In this document: positions 1-11,986 of the stretch, in pieces
Layout: each line of letters opens with the position of its first letter
How positions within the stretch are numbered: the first letter of the stretch is position 1
Assembly (NCBI RefSeq): GCF_904849725.1
Contig: NC_058518.1
Span: 512,417,225-512,481,224 of the forward strand
From: Hordeum vulgare subsp. vulgare
Taxonomy: Eukaryota > Streptophyta > Magnoliopsida > Poales > Poaceae
Length of the DNA stretch: 64,000 bases
Direction: 5' to 3'
Made by a program: the position numbers and the translations under genes
Notes under the pieces: model-generated
Database searches by the model: none
What the model was told of the DNA's origin: nothing
What the model saw: only the letters and a program-made list of their open reading frames with translations

Positions 1-34
1 TTGAAGTAGGACACCTTTTGAAGTAGGACACCTT
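1..34. repeat. perfect tandem duplication of a 17-bp unit
   Basis: The unit ttgaagtaggacacctt occurs twice back to back at the very left edge. Whether more copies lie outside the window cannot be seen. Confidence 0.9.
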
Positions 35-370
35 GCCGGCCTCGCCATCGCCGTCGCCCGCTACGTGCCCGTGCATACCACGCCACCTCCTCCTCCTCGT
101 CCGGGGTCGAGGTAGCGCGAACCGTGGCCCAGGCCGTGAGCGACACGGCGGCCGCCTCGGCGTCCGTCTTCCTCCAGGTCGCCGCCCTCGCCGACGTGGC
201 CGCGGCCACGGCGCTGGCGTCGTCCTCTGCCACCTCGCCCAAGACGAGACTGACGCTGGTGGGCGGCAAGAGGCCTGCTGGTGGCGGCGAGGACACGCAC
301 AGGGACGCACATAACATGTTCGATGTAATGCATACGAGGGTGGAGAGAGGTGGAAGAAAGATCTGACATG
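35..370. other. GC-rich block with Ala/Pro-rich open frames, no recognisable gene
   Basis: This is a short GC-rich island in AT-rich surroundings. A plus-strand frame starting ATGGCCCAGGCC at about 124 runs to a stop at 366 and is rich in Ala, Ser and Val. Overlapping frames on both strands are equally open because of base composition. It may be the tail of a captured or native gene entering from the left, but no domain or splice structure supports this. Confidence 0.2.
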
Positions 371-2580
371 TGGGTCCTATGTGTAATAACGGTCAAAGCT
401 AACAGTCAACCTGACATGTGGGCCGGGCTTGCCAGAAAAACGATTAAACGAGCTAAAACGGACAGTTACAAATCTTGGTAGTTTTTAGCAACGGATTAAC
501 AAAATTTTGATAGTTTTTCATACAAAATCGTAAAATAGTAGCTACTGGATACGGTTACGCGAAATGTGGTAGTTTTTGGCAATTTACTCAGGTCAAAACT
601 CTTCCTATTTCCTAGCCGTTGTGTTTGTGCTCCGCCATGATGCACGATGAGATGTAAGGGAAAGAGGGAAGAAAGAAAATATGTGTAGGAGCTGCTTCGT
701 ACAGATAGGATAAGATTCTCGTGAAGCGGTGGGCAGTTGATGCAGGTACATGGCACGCGGAGAAGGAGGCTTACGAGAGAAGAAGATCAGCAGGATAATT
801 TGAACATTTTTTCTTAATTAATTATTTAATCATCGTAAGCTAAGGTACAATTAAGGGTGGGTTCAGGGGCATGGTGTGAAAATGGGGATGAGAGAGATAG
901 AGGGCAAAGGCTCATTAACTATCGGCTGAGAAACGTATCGAGAGGTCTGAGAAAAGAAAAGGGAATGTGACATGGACTTTTAGTTGGTTTTAAGAGTTTG
1001 CTTTGTTAAACTAACATTTTCTAAATTTTGATCGTATCTAATTTTGTATGTAATTTCTCATTTTTTTAAATTTAGTTTTGAACATAATTTTAAACTTAGT
1101 TAGAGTGACGTGTGTGAGTTTGTATGTGTACTATTGTTTTTTTATGGACTCTATCCGAGCACAACGAGGTCGATGCTTTTAGTCCAATAGACATTAAACA
1201 AGAACACACGAGCCCATTCAAAATCGAAGCGAACTTTTCCTATTTTCGGCTGTCACAACCACCCACTCTCCATGGGATCTACGTAGTATATCTAAGCGAG
1301 ACGAACGGATCTTTCACCTTAATAGTGTGCAACAACGGATCGGCCCATTAGCGCACTTTTAAAACAAAAAGAGAGATCCCATCATTTGATCCCGGGACTC
1401 CTCGATGATGTGTAGCGAAGCTAGTCATTGCGTACGCGCATGGTTCGTGTTGAGTACTAGGGCACGACCTATTTACAGGGAAAAGAGCCGTTTTTTTTTT
1501 GTTTTTCCATGTTTCTTCTTTTATTTTTCTCAAACAATTTTTAGTTTTTCCTTCATTTTTACTTTTTTTTCTTTCTTTTCCTCAGTACTTAACTATTTAT
1601 TACTTTTTTGGTTCTCATTATTAATTTTTATTTTCTTCCCATTTTCTTTCATTTTGTTCGGTTTGGTTTCTCTCACTCTTGTTTTTCATCGATTCTTCTT
1701 GTTTCCTCTCGGATTTAACTAGATTTCTAAACACATTTTTGGTGTATAACTAAGACATTATTTTAGTACATGTTTAACATTTTTTAGACTCTTCATTAAC
1801 ATTATTCAACTACCTAATTAATATTTCCTTAATACATGGTTAATTTTTTTTATAAATGTTAACAAATTTAAAATGCTTGATAAACATTTTTATAAATATA
1901 AATTTAATTGTTCTGAATGCTCGATCAACCTTTTTTCTCTACACATTTAATATTTTTCAAATACAAGTATAACATTTTTAATACGTGGTCAACATTTTTT
2001 GTATATAAATTTATGATTTTCAAATAAAATTTAATAATTTTTTGATACATGGACACATTTTATCTATACACATTCAACATTTTTTCAAATGTTTGATTAA
2101 CATTTTTTCAAATAATTTTCAACATTTCCTCAAATGTTTGATCATAAAAAAATTGCATCTTTTTGTAGTAAAAGGTTATAATTTTTGTTATACACATACA
2201 TTTTGTTGAATGATTGATTCAAAAAATTAGATTACTTGTTCAATTTTTTTGAAATGCTTGATTATATTTTATAAATACATGACCAAATGTTTCCATTCAC
2301 ATTGTATTTTGTGCTATATATTTTTTATAGACGCAACAAATATTTTCTCTATACATATTGAACATTTTTCAAATTTTTGGTCAAAGAATTTAAATGTTTT
2401 ACGTAGACTATGTTTCATAATAATGTCTATTATATTTTAGCAAAAGTAAAAAAATAAAGAGAGAATAAAAAACACAAAACATGACAAAAAAAGAAGAAAA
2501 AACAAGGTTCTGGTCTCGCGTGCGCATGAGACGGCCCATCACGGGATCACCTTCACGCGAGGGTTCCTAGGTCTCGCTGT
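371..2580. other. intergenic AT-rich DNA, no gene seen
   Basis: About 470-590 has MITE-like wording (a repeated 'tggtagtttttggca/tggtagtttttagca' pattern). From about 1740 to 2440 a loose repetition of 'aacattttt...' and 'tgcttgat' phrases occurs, as is common inside grass Mutator-like elements. Near 1390-1420 there is a 'gatcccgggactcctcgatgatg' style stretch. No coding region, RNA gene or clear element boundary can be supported. Confidence 0.4.
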
Positions 2581-3600
2581 AGGGAGCAACTAGCCGGTGA
2601 GCGCTCCCTCAAGAGTCTTCCAGCGATCGCTCCCGCGCGTCACCACTTGAAGCGTTTCCAGCTGCCGCCACATGTCGCGTTCTGAGCGTTTCTTTCAGAC
2701 TTTTTTTTATTATTTTTTCGCACACGTTTTTGCCTTTTTTGAGTGGTTCTTTCTGATTTTTTTTGTGTTATGGTTTTTCATCGGTCTTTCGTAACTTTTG
2801 GACGAAAAAATATTTTCTTTCCCCGCGGAAAACATGTTTTTTATGTGAAAAACTTGTTTTTTCTTTTTTGCGAGAGGCACGGCCGTGCCTCTTGGAAAGG
2901 AAAAAACACGTTTTCTTTTTTTTGCGAGAGGCGCGTTTTTGCTTTGACGAAAGACACGGATTTGCCTTCGCGAGAGGCACGCCCGTGCCTTTCGAAAATA
3001 GAAAAAACGCGTTTTCTGTTTTTTTTACGAGAGGCACGGTTTTGCTTTCGTGAAAGTCACGGTTCTGCCTTCGCGAGAGGCACTCTCCCGAAAGGAAAAA
3101 TAACGTGTTTTCTGTTTTTTTTGTGAGAGGCATGCCCGTGCCTCTCCCAGAAAGAGGAAAAAAACGCGTTTTCTGCTCTCTCTTTTTTCGCAAGAGGCAC
3201 GATTTTGCTTCCGCGGGAGGCACGGATTTGCCTTCGCGAGAGGCATGAACCGTGCCTCTTGGTAAGGAAAAAAATGTGTTTTTTGTTTTTTCCATCGCGT
3301 GAGGCATGGCTTTTTTTTCCGGTTTTTAATGAAAAAAAAATCGTCAAAATCTATCAACAAAGTATCTAGTTTTGAAGATCTCGACGCGAGAAAACCAAAG
3401 GTGAAAACGATTCGAGATTTGGACACACAGTTTAGGAGATAAAATGTTTTAAAAATACTTATATACGAAAAAAGGAAAACCCCCAGGTTACGACAAGTGG
3501 CACGCATGTAGTGTGACACTTGTCGCAACCTGTGAAGGTGAGAGTAATCGTTGGAAGATGTATTCGCTAACTAGTGATTTCGCTCGCTGTAAGTTTGACA
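2581..3600. mobile_element. probable non-autonomous Mutator-like TIR element
   Basis: The left end (about 2581, gggagcaactagccggtgagcg) and the reverse complement of the right end (about 3545-3595) align with shared blocks ACTAG, AGCG, TCTTCCA and CGAT, which suggests degenerate terminal inverted repeats of 60-100 bp. The interior is low-complexity plus the GAGAGGCACGG array described separately. No transposase is present. The exact ends and the target duplication are not resolved. The family assignment is inference from layout. Confidence 0.4.
2860..3310. repeat. compound tandem array built on GCGAGAGGCACGG
   Basis: The motif gcgagaggcac and variants recur near 2868, 2923, 2969, 3028, 3080, 3122, 3190, 3235 and 3296. 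They often sit beside the reverse complement gtgcctctcg, giving small palindromes. Higher-order units of roughly 100 bp are separated by 'aaaaaacgcgttttc' phrases (about 2904, 3003, 3096, 3160, 3269). The long open frames across this block on both strands are a by-product of the repetition. Confidence 0.8.
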
Positions 3601-3612
3601 TAGGGACGCCTC

Positions 3613-4252
3613 CTACTATGGAAATCCCTATTTGACGCTCGCTGCGTCCAATAATCTGGCAAAGGTACAGGGTGCGATCAACTGGGCCGGTCCATCACAC
3701 TCTGTATGTAGTTCTTTAAGCTTGTTTTTCCTGTATCTTCACTGTCTTATTCTGTTCTTTCTTTGAACACGACAACATTTTTTGAAATTTAGAGAAAAAA
3801 TTGGAAAATGTCAAAAAAAAAAAGGAAAAGGTAAAAAGATAATGTGGAAAGGAAAAAAATGTTAACGAATACAAGTTTTTTTTAAAAAATAAGAACATTG
3901 TTTATAAATAAAATCATTTTTGAAAATTCGAATTTTTTTTGAAATCATGATTTTATTTGAAATACAAACATTTTTTTAAATTGAGAATTGTTTTAAAGGA
4001 AGACCATTTTTCATAATTTAAAAACAATTTTCAAACATGAACTTAGTTTTAGTAAATTTGAATAACCTTGAAGTATAAAAAGGAAAAAATAAATAAAAAG
4101 AAACATAAAACGAAGTAAAGAAAAAAATGGAAAAAAGGAAAAAGGAACAAAACAAAAACATTTTTGACGCCGTTGTACTGGGCCGGCCCATTCGAGGACC
4201 CCCTGTGTGGCGCCACCTCTATTTGACGCAGAATGTCGCAAATAGGTGCTCC
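3613..4252. mobile_element. short non-autonomous TIR element (MULE-like)
   Basis: The left arm (about 3628-3700: ccctatttgacgctcgctgcgtcc ... tgggccggtcc) aligns with the reverse complement of the right arm (about 4180-4250: cacctatttgcgac ... tgcgtcaaatag ... tgggccggccc). The order of blocks is the same in both arms. The interior is A-rich low-complexity DNA with no coding potential. The borders are approximate. Confidence 0.5.
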
Positions 4253-4258
4253 CTCCTA

Positions 4259-4315
4259 CTCTCTCTCTCTCTCTCTTTCTCTCTCCCCTCTCTCTCCTAT
4301 ATATATATATATATT
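4259..4315. repeat. (CT)n and (TA)n microsatellites
   Basis: A CT-rich run at 4259-4297 is followed directly by a (TA)n run at 4299-4315. The (TA)n run marks the left edge of the candidate Micron-like element. Confidence 0.9.
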
Positions 4316-5806
4316 ATTTGGGGTGCCTAGAAGGCTAAGCACCTAGCATTTAATAATATGTCAATTCTTTAGCATTTATTGATTTGTAAATAATTAAAAC
4401 ACGCATTAATTGATGTAAAGAGGATAAGAAAATAAAAAAAGAGAGTATACATGTTAACATGCATTATTTTTTGGATCGAGGTATACATGCATGTACGCAT
4501 AATGTGACTCGTCGATTGACGAACCTTCTACGCACACATGAATATCGATAGTATATAATACCTACAAAATAAATTATGTATATACACGGCTATATTTATC
4601 CATTATTTATTCTGGGTTCTGCCTAGTAAAATATGTACATACGTGAATATGGATACCTAGTAACGAAATTATGTACATACACGGATATGCATATACCTAC
4701 TAATAATATTATATACATATGCAGGTATGCATACACCTATTAATAAAATGATAAAGAATGTTTTTCAAAAAATGATATACCTATTAATAAAATGATAAAG
4801 AAATATTCCCAAGGTATGTTAATTAAAGGGAAATGATATACCGAAGAAATATTTCTCTCAAAAATGATATACACCAAGATGATAGTCAAAGTGTGACATA
4901 CTCAATAATTATATATCCAAAATGGATATACCCAAGAAATATTTAGGAGTATGGAACATCGTTCCACTGTACGTACCCAGAACATTATACATGTGTATAT
5001 GATACCTTCAAACTTCCTTAAATGATTTACATATCAATCTTTATATATTTTAAATATGGCAACAATTCATTTTTGGGGTATATTATTGCTAGGTATGTCA
5101 CATACCATGGGTATATATTTTCTGGAATATGGTGTATGGGTATGTAACACTTATTTACCTTTATAATGTAAAATGCATTGGATATTACATACCCACAAGA
5201 TTTGATAAATTGACAACAAAATACATTGCATTTTTGTACAATAGATTTCTACAGTGAAAAAGAATGCTTTGCATTTTTGTACGATACGTTTTAGGTATCT
5301 GACAATAAAAACGGGAAATTGCTTCAGCCGAGATACAACTATGGTCATGTGAAATTTATATATATGCTTGAGATAGTTGGTCTATATGTGGACTACGAAT
5401 TATTCTTCTTCAACACATTAATATCATTTGTATACGTTAGATTATATTAAAAAACATGCATCCCACATAATAGTGTCATATACTTCCTTCAACACATTTG
5501 TACCATTTGTTTAAATATCTCCATATACCTAAGAAAAGGAATGTATACAAATCATGAAGTATTTATTTTTGATTTCTCTCTCTCCTATTTCTTTTAATGA
5601 CTCAAATATGCAACGTTGCCATGCATGTTAGTCTTTTTTTTCTACTATAGAATTCTTTCCATGCATGATGGACACGGGCCTTATTTATGGTATCTAATTA
5701 GTGACTAATGCATTAATACACGTACCCTTTGTAATAGCACACATTTAAATTCAATCGGGTGGTAGAAAGACAAAGAGCATGGGCACCTAGGTGCCTCAAA
5801 CGGTCG

Positions 5807-5808
<2 letters not shown>
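4316..5808. mobile_element. candidate (TA)n-targeted Micron-like element
   Basis: About 1.5 kb of AT-rich DNA lies exactly between two (TA)n microsatellites. Both ends carry GTGCCTAG/CTAGGTGC words: ggggtgcctag...gcacctag at the left (4319-4347) and gggcacctaggtgcc at the right (5780-5794). Micron elements of rice are known to sit inside (TA)n microsatellites, and the arrangement here is what such an insertion would leave. No coding capacity is seen. Runs such as 'tacatacacggatatgcatatacctacta' recur internally (4600-4750). Confidence 0.4.
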
Positions 5809-5847
<39 letters not shown>

Positions 5848-5848
5848 C
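5809..5848. repeat. (AT)n microsatellite with short (AC)n tail
   Basis: A run of AT at 5809-5837 is followed by gacacacacaca. It mirrors the (TA)n at 4299-4315. Confidence 0.9.
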
Positions 5849-6234
5849 ATATTCTATCATCCAGGAGGAGTTACCCCACATGTTTCATATAGTATCATGC
5901 GGTTGTATATATACCAATTTATCATTTTAGTTATGTTCATATACCATATACAACATTTTTCAAAGTGAGTTACCTGAAAAAATTACAAGTTCACCCATAG
6001 TTTTTATTATATTTGTGAAATATTTATATATTTGTATGTAAAAAGAAGCATACACAAAATACAAGACATACTACCGAAAAAGTAATACAAGTGATGGTAA
6101 CTATCACCGGTGGTACATGCTATATATATATATATCCCTTTTTCTTTCATTACGACATTCCCCCACTTCTTAACTTGTTGAGGAATTCCAGCTAACAAGA
6201 GATTTTATGTTCTTAATGGAGCCTCTAAATTATA
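5849..6234. other. AT-rich intergenic, no gene seen
   Basis: Only a short (TA)n run near 6120-6136 stands out. Confidence 0.5.
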
Positions 6235-6336
6235 CTCCTCCCGTCCCAAAATAAATGATTCAACTTTGCACTAATTTTAGTACAAAGTTGAGTCATTTTG
6301 AGTCATTTTTGGGTCATTTATTTTGAGTCACTTCAG
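6235..6336. mobile_element. truncated Stowaway-type MITE
   Basis: It starts with ctcctcccgtcccaaaataa, the Stowaway terminal sequence, after a TA dinucleotide. It continues with an internal palindromic part (actcaactttgtac versions in both orientations). The right terminal repeat is degraded: it reads ...tttattttgagtcactt instead of ending in ...gggacggagggag. Confidence 0.7.
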
Positions 6337-6431
6337 CGTACCGCATGTCTTGGTGCCTCGAGCCCTCGGGCCACTTCTCTGCCTTCTCCCTATACCGGGC
6401 CATCGTCACATTGTGTGCCCTGGAGGCCCTC
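6337..6431 (+). pseudogene. LINE ORF2 C-terminal remnant, left part (zf-RVT region)
   Basis: The plus-strand frame reads W-C-L-E-P-S-G-H-F-S-A-F-S-L-Y-R-A-I, the sequence that typically precedes the zf-RVT domain of plant non-LTR retrotransposons. The frame stops abruptly at 6431, where the minus-strand LTR element is inserted. It resumes in phase at 34207 once one copy of the 5-bp duplication ccctc is removed. The 5' end is missing, as is usual for LINE copies, and borders the truncated MITE. Confidence 0.75.
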
Positions 6432-8784
6432 TGAAAGGACCACGATGACGCCTAGAGGGGGGGGGTGAATAGGCTATTTAAAAACTTCTTCGGATTTGGC
6501 TTAAACCTAATGCAGAAATAAACTAAGAGGATACTTTTCAAGCACAAATCCTAAATGCAATAGGCACCGCAACGTGCACCAACAACACGATCTACCAAGA
6601 TGGACACAACACGGTTACTAACAAGCACAAGTAAGTTACACAAACTTACTTGAGCTATATCACACGACAAGTAGGTGAACGACACAAGATACTAGATCAC
6701 ACTATAGCACACGATATATCAAAAGCTGCAAGTGTGAACGTGTGGATATAGAGGGTATGCTTGAACGATTAATCTTGTACAAAGAAATAGCCAACACAAT
6801 ATAATGAGCACAAACAATATGCAATGTATGTATGCTCAAGTAACACAAGTAAACCACAAGTAAGGAGTTAGGGTTAAGGATAACCAAGGTCACTGAGACA
6901 AAGATGTATCCCGATGTTCACTTCCTTGGAGGGAAGCTAGTCACCGTTGGAGAGGTGGATGTTACCACGAAGGCACACCAACGCCACGAAGGCTCACCCT
7001 ATTCTCCCTTTGAGATAACACCACAAAGGCGTTTCTCAACCACTAGTGGTAAGCTTTTGAGGTGGCTTCCAAACCCTCACAAACTTTTCCGGGGGAAATC
7101 ACACGGATTGATTCCTCTCCTAAGAACTCCTACCGCCTAGGAGTCTTCAACCTCCAAGAGTAACAAGATCACGGGGAATGCTCAAAACTTGCTCAAATCT
7201 CAAATAGCTTGGGTTGAGAGGAGGAGAGGGAGACGATCTATCTTTTGATTGGAACAACTCTCAAAGGGGCTCACAAATGCTCTTGGGATCTAAGATTTGG
7301 TGTGAGCAAATGTGTGTGAGGTAGAAATGTCTTCTTATGAGGATATGGCTGTGTTGGGCCCCCTCTAACGAATTGGGAGGGGGGTATTTATAGTGGTGAA
7401 GGGAAAGTGACCGTTGGGGCCACTTAAGTCTGACAGTGGTCGGACATCCGACAGTTCTCGGATGTCCGAACTCCCACAAGGGGTTGGACGTCCGACAGGG
7501 GTCGGTCGTCCGAGGGATGTAAATATATCAGGAACCATTGTGTAGTCGAACAGGGACCGGATGTCCGGATGAAGGTCGGACGTCCGGCCCTCGGACGACA
7601 GGAGGAGGCCGGAAGTCCGAGTTATTTAACTCAAATTTCTCTGGTGCAAGGTTCCGGTTTTCCGAAGAGAGCCGGACATCCGGGCCTCGGACGTACGGAG
7701 AGAGCCGGAAGTCCGAGTTATTTGACTATGGATTTATCTGGTATAAGGTTCCGGATTTCTGAAGTGGTCGCGCGTCCGTCCCTCGGGCGTCCGGAGGAAG
7801 CCGGATGTCCGAGGCATTGGTTCTGTTTTCAGATAACAGCAGAGCAGTGGAGATGTGGTATGAGCAGAAAAGTAGAGATGTAGTTTGAGCAAGTTCATCG
7901 CAAAACCTGTGATCCCCTCTTAATAGTGCGGGATCCCTAAAGACTCAAGAATCATAAAAGGGGTACTGATGATCCATACTTGAGTGTATACTTTTATTCG
8001 CTGATCATCACTCCGCACCACTAACATCAAAGGAACTGATACCTTTGAGTTAGCCCTTTCACTTGAGCTTGATGTTGTTGTTCCTTCTTGGCTCAAGTTG
8101 AAAGCAAGACATGATGAAGTCTTCAGGCAGCTCTCCCATACACAATGTGGAAAGCCTAGCTTATGTATTCATCTTCATTTGTCCACCATGTGAACATCCA
8201 CAAGAATCAAGCATGTAGTGCTCAGGAATGCTTATCTGTATCTTGTCCTTGTTAGCACATGAGCTTGTCCTTATCAACACATGATCATTAACAATAGTTT
8301 CAATGATATATTCGTGTTGATCCACTTGAACTTGCACACCACAATATTGATGACGATCACCACTTGACGTCATCCTTCATGGGTTGTATGAGATCTTCCT
8401 TTTGACGCAAGCCCATGGAAGCACACCTAACCCCCACATAGGACTCTCACAAAGACCATGGGTTAGTACACAAACACGTAATGGACAATGCTTACCATAC
8501 CATGGGATCACTTGATCCCTCTCGGTACATCTTATACGCTTTGTGTGTTGATCATCTTGATTTACTCTTTGTCTGAGATCTTGATCAACCTAGTGTCTCT
8601 ATGACCATTCTTTGGATAATACCTTGAATACCATCTTGGTCATCATATAAACTCCTTGAACCCAACAGATGGACTTCAAGAAGTGCCTATGGACAAATCC
8701 TATAAATATAACTTAAGGCAACCATTAGTCCATAGGAATTGTCATCAATTACCAAAACCACATATGAAGATATATGCTCTAACA
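6432..8784 (-). repeat. 3' LTR of the Sirevirus-like element (2353 bp)
   Basis: On the plus strand it starts TGAAAGGACC and ends GCTCTAACA, and it matches 14256-16300 plus 33859-34201. Relative to that copy it has scattered substitutions and lacks one unit of the GGACGTCCG tandem region. Confidence 0.95.
7430..7825. repeat. array of CGGACGTCCG palindromes inside the 3' LTR
   Basis: Palindromic words of the type cggacgtccg/cggatgtccg recur about every 20-40 bp. They are embedded in larger units of about 100 bp that share 'gccggaagtccgagttatttgactc' wording (7605, 7700). They are CpG-rich in an otherwise AT-rich element. Confidence 0.85.
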
Positions 8785-8785
8785 A

Positions 8786-8796
8786 TCTCCCCCATT
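8786..8796 (-). promoter_or_regulatory. polypurine tract next to the 3' LTR
   Basis: The minus-strand text AATGGGGGAGAT lies immediately before the TGTTAGAGC start of the 3' LTR. Further PPT-like copies lie at about 8955-8964, 11407-11416 and 11610-11620. Confidence 0.8.
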
Positions 8797-11700
8797 TTGA
8801 TAATTGAAGACAACCACTTCAAGAGAGTTTATATAAGGAAATAAGCATAACCAAGCGCACACATACAAGGTAATAATGCATGCGTGCAAGATGTAAATGC
8901 TTACGCAATAAAAGCAAAACCCTCTAAACATATCCAAAGTAAACTCTCTAAACTTCTCCCCCATTGACATCGATTGCCAAAATGGACGGAAAGTTTAGAA
9001 AGCCAATATAGTAGGTGGTCTTTCAAAAAGTGTGTACTTCTCAGCAAATGAGAGCAGAGAAATACACAAATACAATGATAAGTAGTTGGAGGAAAACAAA
9101 CTATATTGAGGACCCAAAGATTGCAAATAAAAGGATCGTATGCCACAAAGACATACAAAAATAGAGGCAAGCAATCAAAAGATTCCAGATGGAACAAACA
9201 ATCATATGGTCCTTCGAACCACATGAATAAAAGATATTATGATAAAGGCAACAGAGTGTTTTATCAAAAAACTAGAGAAGCTCCCCATGATTTGTGCACT
9301 AATACGAGATTTTTGTATTTGATACAGGTGCACAAAATAGGATCGTTGCTCCCCTAAAATTAATAAAAACACACAACGAGTGCAAGAAGATAGATGAGAC
9401 AATAAGAATATCAATTGCACAAAACAAATGGTTGAGCAACATGTAAAAGAAGCAACTTAAGAATAGGCTCAACCAAAGTAATGTGTGTGAGTCATGGCAA
9501 AGCACTTGAGAAGACTAAGATAAGGATGAGCATTACTCATCAACATAGTCTTGATGAAATGAGATACAAAGTGCAAGACATGTCATTCCCACACACGCAT
9601 ACTAGAAAATGGGTTCACAAGCTTACTAATAAACAAAATAAGAACCAACGCTTGTGACAACCCATTGTGAAGATAGGAAGTAAGAACCTTGTCAAGAGGA
9701 GAGATACTAATTGAAATGGCAAAACCCTCATCAAGACAAGCATGAGGAAAAATAATCATCACGGCCAAAGAGTGCATCAAGATGTAGGAAAATAAGATAC
9801 GCACTCAAAACAAATCCTTTCACGAAGCCACCAAAAACTGAAAAAGGGAATGGAACGATGGACGTGAAAGAAAAGAGGATATCAATTAGAGATGTAACTT
9901 CTCTCATGTGTAAAAGATTCTAAGTAGAAGACAATCATGATGATATATATCCACAAAGAAGGATGTACACACGAAATGGTTACAAGAAGGAACAAACTAG
10001 ATATCCAAAAGGAAGTCATAAATATATCAATGAGATCTTTTGCTTAGAAGCATAGCACATGGCCTAAAATTTTCTTATTGTACAATATGAACTTCCAACA
10101 TACGAACATCAAAGACATCCCAACTAGTAGTAAGACATCATCGTTCGGATGCTTTGAGAAAGCAAACAAGTACTACAAGAACGAATCAAGAGATTCATGC
10201 CATGATGCAACCTGGAAAAGAAAAGACAGGTTGGGGCCTTTGCAAGAAAAGAATGCATGAAGTGGATACTTGTTACCGAGACAACATTGGATTGATGTAG
10301 TAGATAGTTGTTCTTTGATCACCCTAACTTGGATCCAATAATCACATGGTCTCAACACCTTCCTTATAGGTGAGCCGAGCATCCAATGCATCTCCAGTTG
10401 TTCCTGGAACAGCAAAACAAACAAAATGGTGCCCAAACTCATTGGGACCAAAGAGTTAGAAAACCAGCAATACATAGGACAAACTCCACATACATATGTG
10501 CATATAGATATGAATTTGAATTTCATGCACACTTTAGCAAATTTATGACAAGGTGGAGTTTCCCCTATATATTGGGTCAAAGAAGGAAAGCAAGCAAAAG
10601 AAGTTGTATATAGTAGATATGCATGCTCAAGACTCTCAAGAATCAACTCAACACAAGGTTGATAAGTCACCAAAAGACAAGGTATCAAGTGATAATAAGA
10701 TCCTAAACAAAAAAGAACTATCACTTGAAGGATATCAATTAAAAGATACCTTAAGGAATGAGATATCCATTGACACATGCCAAATAAAAGGAAACAAGAA
10801 ACCAATTGAAGGAAAACAAACACGAGGTATCTATTTTTCAAAAGAGAGCTAGGTTTCAACAAACCAAGCCCTTGACAAATTTTCATGATGGCACAAAGCA
10901 TCATAAAGAGCAAGACTTACCTCCCATCAACACACACTTGATGGGGATCAAAAGATTTTATGATGGATGAATAAAGAGAGTGTTCTAAAGAAAATAGGAT
11001 AGCTCCTCCAAGGGACGTGCATTATATAGAATTTGCATTTAAATACAAAATGCACACGATGGGATCATCACTTTCTATATATCTATAAAAACACTAGACA
11101 TGTTAAAATAGATCCATAAGAGGTAAGGAAGACAAACGAAACACAAAATTCAGTGTAAAGACGATTAGCAATTCCTATCACATGATGGGAATACCAATTG
11201 TCAAGGACTAGAAGTATTTTGGAAGTGATACTCATTGGTAGATCGCAAATATATCCAAGATCATCTTTACCCATAAAACGCAAGCAAATGACACTTGTAG
11301 AGCTAACATGCCACCTAGGAACAAGATAATTTACAATATCAACACTAAGTGGCAACACCTCAAATGTACACATTTTCTAGGTTTGTAATATGCACATAGC
11401 ATATTACTCCCCCATAATGTGATAAACCAACAATATTAACAAGTGGCAAATTAAAACCAACAAGAGATAATTAATGGACCGTATAGAATTTGAATTTCTC
11501 ATGAGTAAGACATACCACATAGAAACTAGATAATCTTGAAATATCAAAACTAAGTGGTATTCCCCATCTATACACATTTGTAGGATTGTGAGGTGTGCAA
11601 AGCACATCACTCCCCCACAATGGGATAATCCATTAATCTCTCACAAGAGCCAACAAAAATACAAACAAGATGCAAAAAGGCTCAATACAAGACTCACATG

Positions 11701-11986
11701 TACATGATATGCAAACCAACATACACATACTCGATTACTCAAGATAAGCAAGTTGGAAGCACAACATATACAAACGCATGCAAGGTACAAAACCACAACA
11801 TGCAAAGGGGCAAGCACCTAACAATGTAAACAGTTTAAGTACAAGTTACCGTAAGGATGCACATTGGATATAAGATAGAAACTCGATAATCCAAATGACT
11901 TTGCTTGAGATAATATGAATGATGAAGACCCCTTAATTATTCATTATGTATCCAAGTCTCTAATGTCCTCCATAGTCACCTATTGA
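8797..11986 (-). other. non-coding 3' interior of the Sirevirus-like element
   Basis: These 3.2 kb occupy the place where pol would be expected. The DNA is A-rich on plus and T-rich on minus, with no protease, integrase, RT or RNase H motifs. Two diverged direct repeats of roughly 170 bp (about 11270-11440 and 11480-11640) each end in a PPT-like CTCCCCCA word. A 246-codon minus-strand open frame at 10173-10913 is hydrophobic and Cys-rich, as T-rich DNA gives by chance. Confidence 0.6.

Noticed and set aside
33..396. Three overlapping frames at the left edge as a real gene
   Set aside because: All are Ala/Arg/Gly/Pro-rich composition effects, and none has a domain or matching splice sites.
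2768..3528. Overlapping frames of 96-179 codons on both strands
   Set aside because: They are products of the GAGAGGCACGG tandem array; all frames show the same repeated peptide words.
6904..7140. Plus-strand ORF repeated at 14729-14935
   Set aside because: Lies inside both LTR copies of the Sirevirus-like element and is not conserved in frame between them.
7430..7825. CRISPR-like array
   Set aside because: Spacing is irregular, the units are palindromic words in an LTR, the organism is a plant, and the same block exists in the partner LTR.
10173..10913. 246-codon minus-strand frame in the Sirevirus-like interior, possible envelope-like protein
   Set aside because: Hydrophobic and Cys/Leu/Phe-rich throughout, as T-rich DNA gives. 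It has no heptads, no clear signal peptide plus anchor arrangement, and a comparable plus-strand frame overlaps it.
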